DNA of 64,000 nt from Rhodospirillales bacterium (GTDB lineage: Bacteria > Pseudomonadota > Alphaproteobacteria > Rhodospirillales > UBA2165): contig JAJDXO010000050.1 in the NCBI GenBank assembly GCA_022823235.1, positions 62,001 to 126,000 of the forward strand, written 5' to 3'. The position numbers were made by a program, and so were the translations under genes. Positions within the stretch are counted from its first letter, which is position 1, and every line of letters starts with the position of its first letter. Below are positions 59,984 through 64,000 of the stretch, in pieces. The notes below the pieces were generated by a model that was given only the letters and a program-made list of their open reading frames with translations, was not told where the DNA came from and made no database searches.

Positions 59984-61594
59984 ATGACCAACGCCACCAT
60001 CCTGATCGCCGGCGCCGGGCCTGTGGGGCTGACGGCGGCTTGCGTGATGGCTCATCTCGGTGTGCCCGTCACGGTCATCGATAAGAGCCCGACGCCAACG
60101 CGCCATCCCAAGATGGACATTACCAATGCGCGGAGCATGGAACTGTTCCGCAAATATGGCCTCGAGGATGCGTTGCGCGCGGTCGCGGTCCCGGATACGC
60201 ATCCGTTCGACGTGTCCTGGATCACCACCCTGGCCGGGCATGAGCTGCACCGCTTCAACTACAAGAGCCCGGCCGAGCTTCGGACTCAATACCGCGATAT
60301 CAATGACGGGACGCAGCCTCAAGTTCCGCCGATGCGGGTATCGCAGGTCGAAATCGAACCTGTCCTCCGGAGGGCCGCGGTTGAAAACCCACTGATCACC
60401 GAACGGTTCGGCGTGGCCATCGAGGGTTTGGAGCAAGGGCCTGCCGGCGTCGTCGCAATGCTGAGGGATCAGGAAACCGGTGAAACGGAGGAGATTAAGT
60501 GCGACTATCTGGTCGGTTGCGACGGCGGCAACAGCGTCGTGCGGCAGACCCTGGATATCGGCCTTGAGGGCGAGGCCGACCTCGGCGAGCGTTTCATGAT
60601 CCATTTCCACTCGCAGGACAGGGACCTTCTCCAGCGGTTTGGCATTGCCTGGCACTATCAATCTTCGCGCGGCTCGATGATCGCGCAGAACGACGACGAT
60701 ATCTGGACCCTCCATACCATACCCGGGCCGGATCCCGACGGGTACATGCCGACACCCGAGGAGAGGCTGGTCCGCTACACGGGGCGGGAATTCAATTTCG
60801 ACATCAAGGTGGCAAACCATTGGCGGCCCCATCTGCTGGTGGCTGAGAAATATAGCCAGGGGAACGTGTTCCTGGCGGGCGACGCCGCCCACCAATATAT
60901 CCCGACGGGGGGATACGGAATGAACACCGGCGTCGGCGATGCCGTCGATATCGGATGGAAACTAGCAGCGGTGGCGAAAGGATACGGCGGCCCGGGGCTC
61001 CTGGCCTCCTATGATCTTGAACGGCGGCCCATCGGGGTCCGTAACCGGGGTGGTTCGGGCCGGCACGCCGGTGTCCGTATGGATATTCAGGCGGTATATG
61101 CCGAAGAATTCGCCTCGGATATCGAGGGCGACGAAGACCGGAGGGCCCGCGCCGCGCAGCGGATTGCCGCGCTTGGAAACGCGGAAAACGAAAGCTGGGG
61201 CATCGAATACGGCTATGCCTACCCCGACTCCCCCGTCATTTGCGGCGAGGCAGACGCCGAGATATCCACCGATCCCGTCCGGTACGTTCCGACGACGGCG
61301 CCGGGCGCACGGCTTCCATCCTGTTATCTGCGAGACGGCACGGCCCTTTTCGACCGCCTGGGCCCCTGGTTCACCCTGATCAGTTTCGCCGGGGCGCCCG
61401 AGACGGCGTGGGGCGAGGCGGCCGGGAAGATCGGCGTGCCGCTCGCTGTGCTCACATTGGACGAGCCGGACCTCGGCGGGATTTACGGAGCCGATCTGAT
61501 CCTGGTCCGGCCCGACCATCATGTGGCGTGGCGGGGCCGGAACGACGGCGCCCCCCTGCCCCCGAAGATTTTGAAAACCGCCCTGGGGCGGTAG
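59984..61594 (+). CDS. FAD-dependent aromatic hydroxylase (MhpA/PheA-type)
   Basis: 536 residues with the three group A flavin monooxygenase motifs: GxGxxG in ATILIAGAGPVGLTAACVMAHLGVPVTVID, the DG motif in YLVGCDGGNSVVRQTLDI, and the GD motif in VFLAGDAAHQYIPTGGYGMNTGVGDAVDIGWKLAAV. The C-terminal thioredoxin-like part (TLISFAGAPE...LDLVRPDHHVAWRG-type ending ILVRPDHHVAWRG) places it with MhpA and phenol/chlorophenol hydroxylases. It uses NAD(P)H and O2 to add a hydroxyl to a phenol, preparing it for extradiol cleavage. It follows dctM by 3 bases. A second such enzyme starts at 63453. Confidence 0.9.
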   Translation: MTNATILIAGAGPVGLTAACVMAHLGVPVTVIDKSPTPTRHPKMDITNARSMELFRKYGLEDALRAVAVPDTHPFDVSWITTLAGHELHRFNYKSPAELRTQYRDINDGTQPQVPPMRVSQVEIEPVLRRAAVENPLITERFGVAIEGLEQGPAGVVAMLRDQETGETEEIKCDYLVGCDGGNSVVRQTLDIGLEGEADLGERFMIHFHSQDRDLLQRFGIAWHYQSSRGSMIAQNDDDIWTLHTIPGPDPDGYMPTPEERLVRYTGREFNFDIKVANHWRPHLLVAEKYSQGNVFLAGDAAHQYIPTGGYGMNTGVGDAVDIGWKLAAVAKGYGGPGLLASYDLERRPIGVRNRGGSGRHAGVRMDIQAVYAEEFASDIEGDEDRRARAAQRIAALGNAENESWGIEYGYAYPDSPVICGEADAEISTDPVRYVPTTAPGARLPSCYLRDGTALFDRLGPWFTLISFAGAPETAWGEAAGKIGVPLAVLTLDEPDLGGIYGADLILVRPDHHVAWRGRNDGAPLPPKILKTALGR

Positions 61595-61617
61595 CGACAG
61601 CAAATGAAGGTGACGAA

Positions 61618-62595
61618 ATGAACGAAACGAATGTCAGCGAACTTGCAGCCAAGGCGAACGAAGCCCTGACCGATCCGGAACGCAACCGGACAGTGGGAGA
61701 CGACCCGAACCCGCGGTTCGAACTCTATCACATGGCATTTTCCCTTTGTTCCCACAAGGTGCGGACCACCCTGGCCGAGAAGGGCGCGAACTATACCGGG
61801 CACGATATGATTTTTCCGGTTGAGAACTATGCTCCCGACTACGTCCGTCTGCGGCTGAAAGGGGGCGAGCAGCTCGAACAGGTGAGCGATTATACCGGCC
61901 GCTCTTCGACGACCACGGAGGGCTTCGATCCCTGCGTGGTACCGACGTTGGTGGACCACGAGGCCAACCGGGTCGTCATCGATTCAAAGGCGATCTGCGA
62001 ATACATCAATGAAACGGCTCCTGGAGCGGATCTGGTGCCCGACGACATTGCCGGCGAAGTGCTGCGTCAGGTTGAGATCGTCGACGGTACGCCTCATGTC
62101 GCCGTTCTCTATGGCAAACATCCGGGCAACGATACACGCCCGGCGCCTGTCGCCGAACGAATGGAGGGCGTACATGCAAGGAAGTGCGAACACCTGGGGC
62201 AGCTTCTGGAAGAGGTAAAAGGGGATGAGGCCCTCAAGCGGGCCTACCGCAACAAAATTGCCAAGGAAACGGCTGCGGCCAAATTCATTGCGACGCCCGA
62301 GGACATGCAGAATGCGGTCGATGAAATCGCCGGGATCATCGGGCGGCTCGACGCTGACCTCGAGAAGGCCGCCGGCGATTGGATTTGCGGAGAACGATAC
62401 ACCCTGGCCGACGTTTGCTGGGGGGTGAGCCTGTTCCGACTCAAATGGCTGGGCCTCGGCTGGCTGTGGGAGGACGACGGTCCCGCGGCTTCGCCGCGGG
62501 TCGAGGCCTATACCCAGCGGCTGATGGAGCGGCCCGGTTTCCGAAAGGCGGTCATCGAGCATCCCGGCGTGCCGCCCTCTCCCCATCTCGTATGA
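61618..62595 (+). CDS. Glutathione S-transferase family protein, long form
   Basis: 325 residues from ATG 61618. The N-domain is FELYHMAFSLCSHKVRTTLAEKGANYTGHDM, with the CSxKV helix cap, an insert with DYTGRSSTTTEGFDPCVVPTLVDHEANRVVIDSKAICEYIN, and a long helical C-domain ending WICGERYTLADVCWGVSLFRLKWLGLGW. Length and insert exceed typical GSTs of about 220 residues and recall hydroquinone dehalogenase or beta-etherase types. It lies 23 bases after the FAD hydroxylase. Removal of a halogen or ether group after hydroxylation is a sensible hypothesis. Confidence 0.85.
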   Translation: MNETNVSELAAKANEALTDPERNRTVGDDPNPRFELYHMAFSLCSHKVRTTLAEKGANYTGHDMIFPVENYAPDYVRLRLKGGEQLEQVSDYTGRSSTTTEGFDPCVVPTLVDHEANRVVIDSKAICEYINETAPGADLVPDDIAGEVLRQVEIVDGTPHVAVLYGKHPGNDTRPAPVAERMEGVHARKCEHLGQLLEEVKGDEALKRAYRNKIAKETAAAKFIATPEDMQNAVDEIAGIIGRLDADLEKAAGDWICGERYTLADVCWGVSLFRLKWLGLGWLWEDDGPAASPRVEAYTQRLMERPGFRKAVIEHPGVPPSPHLV

Positions 62596-62647
62596 GCGGC
62601 TGAACCCTCAGGCGTTCAACCACCGAATTTCAAGGATCGGAACAGTT

Positions 62648-63436
62648 ATGACGAATGCACCATTTCTCCTGGACCAACAAGACGCCGTGGTCGTTATTTC
62701 GATCAATGATGCGCCCTGGAACAAGATGTCGGTTGCCTTCATGGACGAACTCGAGGTCTTGGTCGGAAGGCTGGCGGAGGATGACTCGGTCCGAGCCGTC
62801 GTGATTACCGGCGAAGGCGACAAGAATTTTTCCGTTGGAATGGATTTGAAGGAACTTCCCAAGGTACTGAAGGAACGCGGTGGCCGGGGCAGATTTTACG
62901 AGCAGCGCAAGCGGGTTCTCGGCGCGATTGAAAATATGGGCAAACCCTGGATCGCGACCTTGTTCGGCTACTGCCTCGGCGGGGGTCTTGAAATTCCCCT
63001 GGCCTGTCATATGCGACTCGCCGCGGAAGAAGGAGCCCAAATCGGGCTGCCGGAAATGGATCTCGGCGCTGTGCCGGCCTGGGGCGGCAGCGCCCGTTTG
63101 CCGCGGGTCGTCGGCCGTACCCACGCGATCGATATGATTCTCCGGGGAAAGAAGATTTCCGGCCCCGAGGCTTATCGGATCGGCTTGGCCAACGAGGTAT
63201 GGCCCCTGGGCGAGTTAAAGGCACAGGCCATAAAATTGGCCCACGAATTGGCCGCCCAGCCGCGGCTGTCGGTCAAGACAATGCTTGACTGCCTCGTTGG
63301 CTGCGAATCCAAGACATTGGAGGAATCATTGGCCGACGAACGCGCGGCCTCGCTGATGTGCGCCGACTCGCCGGACCAGCAGGAAGGCCGCCGAGCATTC
63401 CTGGAAAAACGGCAACCGGTTTTCAATCAAGCGTAG
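62648..63436 (+). CDS. Enoyl-CoA hydratase/isomerase (crotonase) family protein
   Basis: 262 residues with GGAAC only as a weak ribosome site before the ATG. Crotonase motifs: VRAVVITGEGDKNFSVGMDLKELP (first oxyanion-hole region) and KPWIATLFGYCLGGGLEIPLACHMRLAAEEGAQIGLPEMDLGAVPAWGGSARLPRVVG (second oxyanion Gly and the catalytic Glu zone). It acts on acyl-CoA: hydration, isomerisation or C-C cleavage, as in vanillin-type side-chain shortening. It lies 52 bases after the GST and 16 before the next hydroxylase. CoA ligase is not seen in the window, though BKACE can supply CoA esters. Confidence 0.9.
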   Translation: MTNAPFLLDQQDAVVVISINDAPWNKMSVAFMDELEVLVGRLAEDDSVRAVVITGEGDKNFSVGMDLKELPKVLKERGGRGRFYEQRKRVLGAIENMGKPWIATLFGYCLGGGLEIPLACHMRLAAEEGAQIGLPEMDLGAVPAWGGSARLPRVVGRTHAIDMILRGKKISGPEAYRIGLANEVWPLGELKAQAIKLAHELAAQPRLSVKTMLDCLVGCESKTLEESLADERAASLMCADSPDQQEGRRAFLEKRQPVFNQA

Positions 63437-63452
63437 GCGGGTTCACCAGGAA

Positions 63453-64000
63453 ATGTCAGAAAACGCGCCTGCATGTGATGTTGCGATAGTCGGTCTCGGC
63501 CCTGTCGGAGCGGCTCTGGCCAATGTGCTCGGTCAGTTTGAAATCGACACAATGGTCTTCGAGAAGGAGGCCGCGGCGTATCACCTGCCTCGCGCGGTCG
63601 CCTTCGATAGCGAGATCATGCGGATTTTTCAGTCCCTCGGCCTGGCCGAACGGATCGAACCGATTACCGGGCAAGGGGAAGGGATGCGCTTCGTCGCGCC
63701 CGACGGAGAACTGCTCCTCGATTGGTCGCGGCCGCCCGGCATCACGCCCATGGGCTGGCGGTCGGGATATCTGTTTCATCAACCGGACCTCGAAGCCATC
63801 CTGCGGGACGGCATGGCGCGGTTCCCCAGTGTGAATACCCGGCCGGAATGCGAGGTTACCCGCCTCGAGCCGGATGACGGTGGCGTAACGATCAAATACC
63901 GGCACCGGCCTACCGGCGACGAGCATACGGCTCGGGCATGTTATGTCGTCGGCTGTGACGGGGCGCGATCCTTCACCAGGAACGTTATCGGCTCGGAATT
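63453..64000 (+). CDS. FAD-dependent aromatic hydroxylase, MhpA-like (N-terminal part, runs off window)
   Basis: The first 182 codons from ATG 63453 (CAGGA upstream) are present. The Rossmann start reads CDVAIVGLGPVGAALANVLGQFEIDTMVFEKE. Then come YHLPRAVAFDSEIMRIFQSLGL, GYLFHQPDLEAILRDGMAR and the DG motif YVVGCDGARSFTRN. The pattern HLPRAV..D.E..R.FQ is that of 3-(3-hydroxyphenyl)propionate hydroxylase MhpA. It would make a catechol for the extradiol enzyme. It is the last visible gene of the operon that starts with the sulfatase at 55232. The GD motif and C-terminus lie outside. Confidence 0.87.
   Translation, partial: MSENAPACDVAIVGLGPVGAALANVLGQFEIDTMVFEKEAAAYHLPRAVAFDSEIMRIFQSLGLAERIEPITGQGEGMRFVAPDGELLLDWSRPPGITPMGWRSGYLFHQPDLEAILRDGMARFPSVNTRPECEVTRLEPDDGGVTIKYRHRPTGDEHTARACYVVGCDGARSFTRNVIGSE

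Noticed and set aside
1..64000. CRISPR arrays, integrases, transposases, rRNA
   Set aside because: No regularly spaced repeats, no recombinase or transposase motifs and no rRNA-like sequence were seen when reading both strands by eye.

Overview
The window is a GC-rich chromosomal segment with alphaproteobacterial gene style: ABC, TRAP and TAXI transporters, LysR/IclR/MarR/TetR control, Rieske oxygenases and many close-packed catabolic operons. I could not run a taxonomic search. Nothing in it is ribosomal or central housekeeping, no convincing tRNA was found, and no integrase or transposase was seen. It reads as one long accessory catabolic island.

Layout. 1-3 kb: the start of a glycerophosphodiester phosphodiesterase, a possible 59-residue minus-strand ORF with its own terminator, and a lone fused GmrSD-type (DUF262-DUF1524) restriction gene. 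3-10 kb: an SnoaL-like protein, a class III aminotransferase, and a six-gene minus-strand operon (DUF1330, MarR, Rieske oxygenase alpha and beta, FAD oxidoreductase, VOC protein), divergent from a dienelactone hydrolase. 10-17 kb: IclR regulator, type I sulfatase, second class III aminotransferase, HisC-like aminotransferase and a ThDP enzyme. 17-25 kb: two paralogous family-5 peptide-type binding proteins, an arylsulfotransferase-like (ASST) propeller, a LysR regulator and two ABC permeases. Here the transporter ATPase survives only as a C-terminal scrap, and a piece of an extradiol dioxygenase lies beside it.

25-42 kb: metal-dependent hydrolase, TRAP-TAXI transporter, TauD-like dioxygenase, hydantoinase/oxoprolinase A and B, two M24 'pita-bread' proteins that have lost metal ligands, a second Rieske pair, amidase, cupin and a luciferase-like flavoprotein. 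42-47 kb: a TetR-ASST-alkylsulfatase-GST operon divergent from another GST. 47-53 kb: a minus-strand operon that looks like a meta-cleavage route (alpha/beta hydrolase, type I extradiol dioxygenase with an H/H/E triad, MDR reductase, FAH-family hydrolase, DUF1993, amidohydrolase). 53-64 kb: BKACE enzyme and IclR, then sulfatase, TRAP transporter (DctPQM), FAD hydroxylase, GST, enoyl-CoA hydratase and a second FAD hydroxylase that runs off the window.

How it may work together (inference): import of acidic organic compounds by TRAP/ABC systems, removal or transfer of sulfate esters (two type I sulfatases, one SdsA-like alkylsulfatase, two ASST-like proteins), ring hydroxylation, GST-assisted ether or halide removal, extradiol cleavage, then CoA and keto-acid processing. 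The strongest new signals are two pairs of near-identical palindromic operators: one pair around the ABC transporter block, and one pair flanking bkace-iclR. Others are the ASST/alkylsulfatase operon without visible export signals, an unusual CQTNR sulfatase site, the decayed ABC ATPase, and a multi-hairpin leader before the TRAP-TAXI genes.
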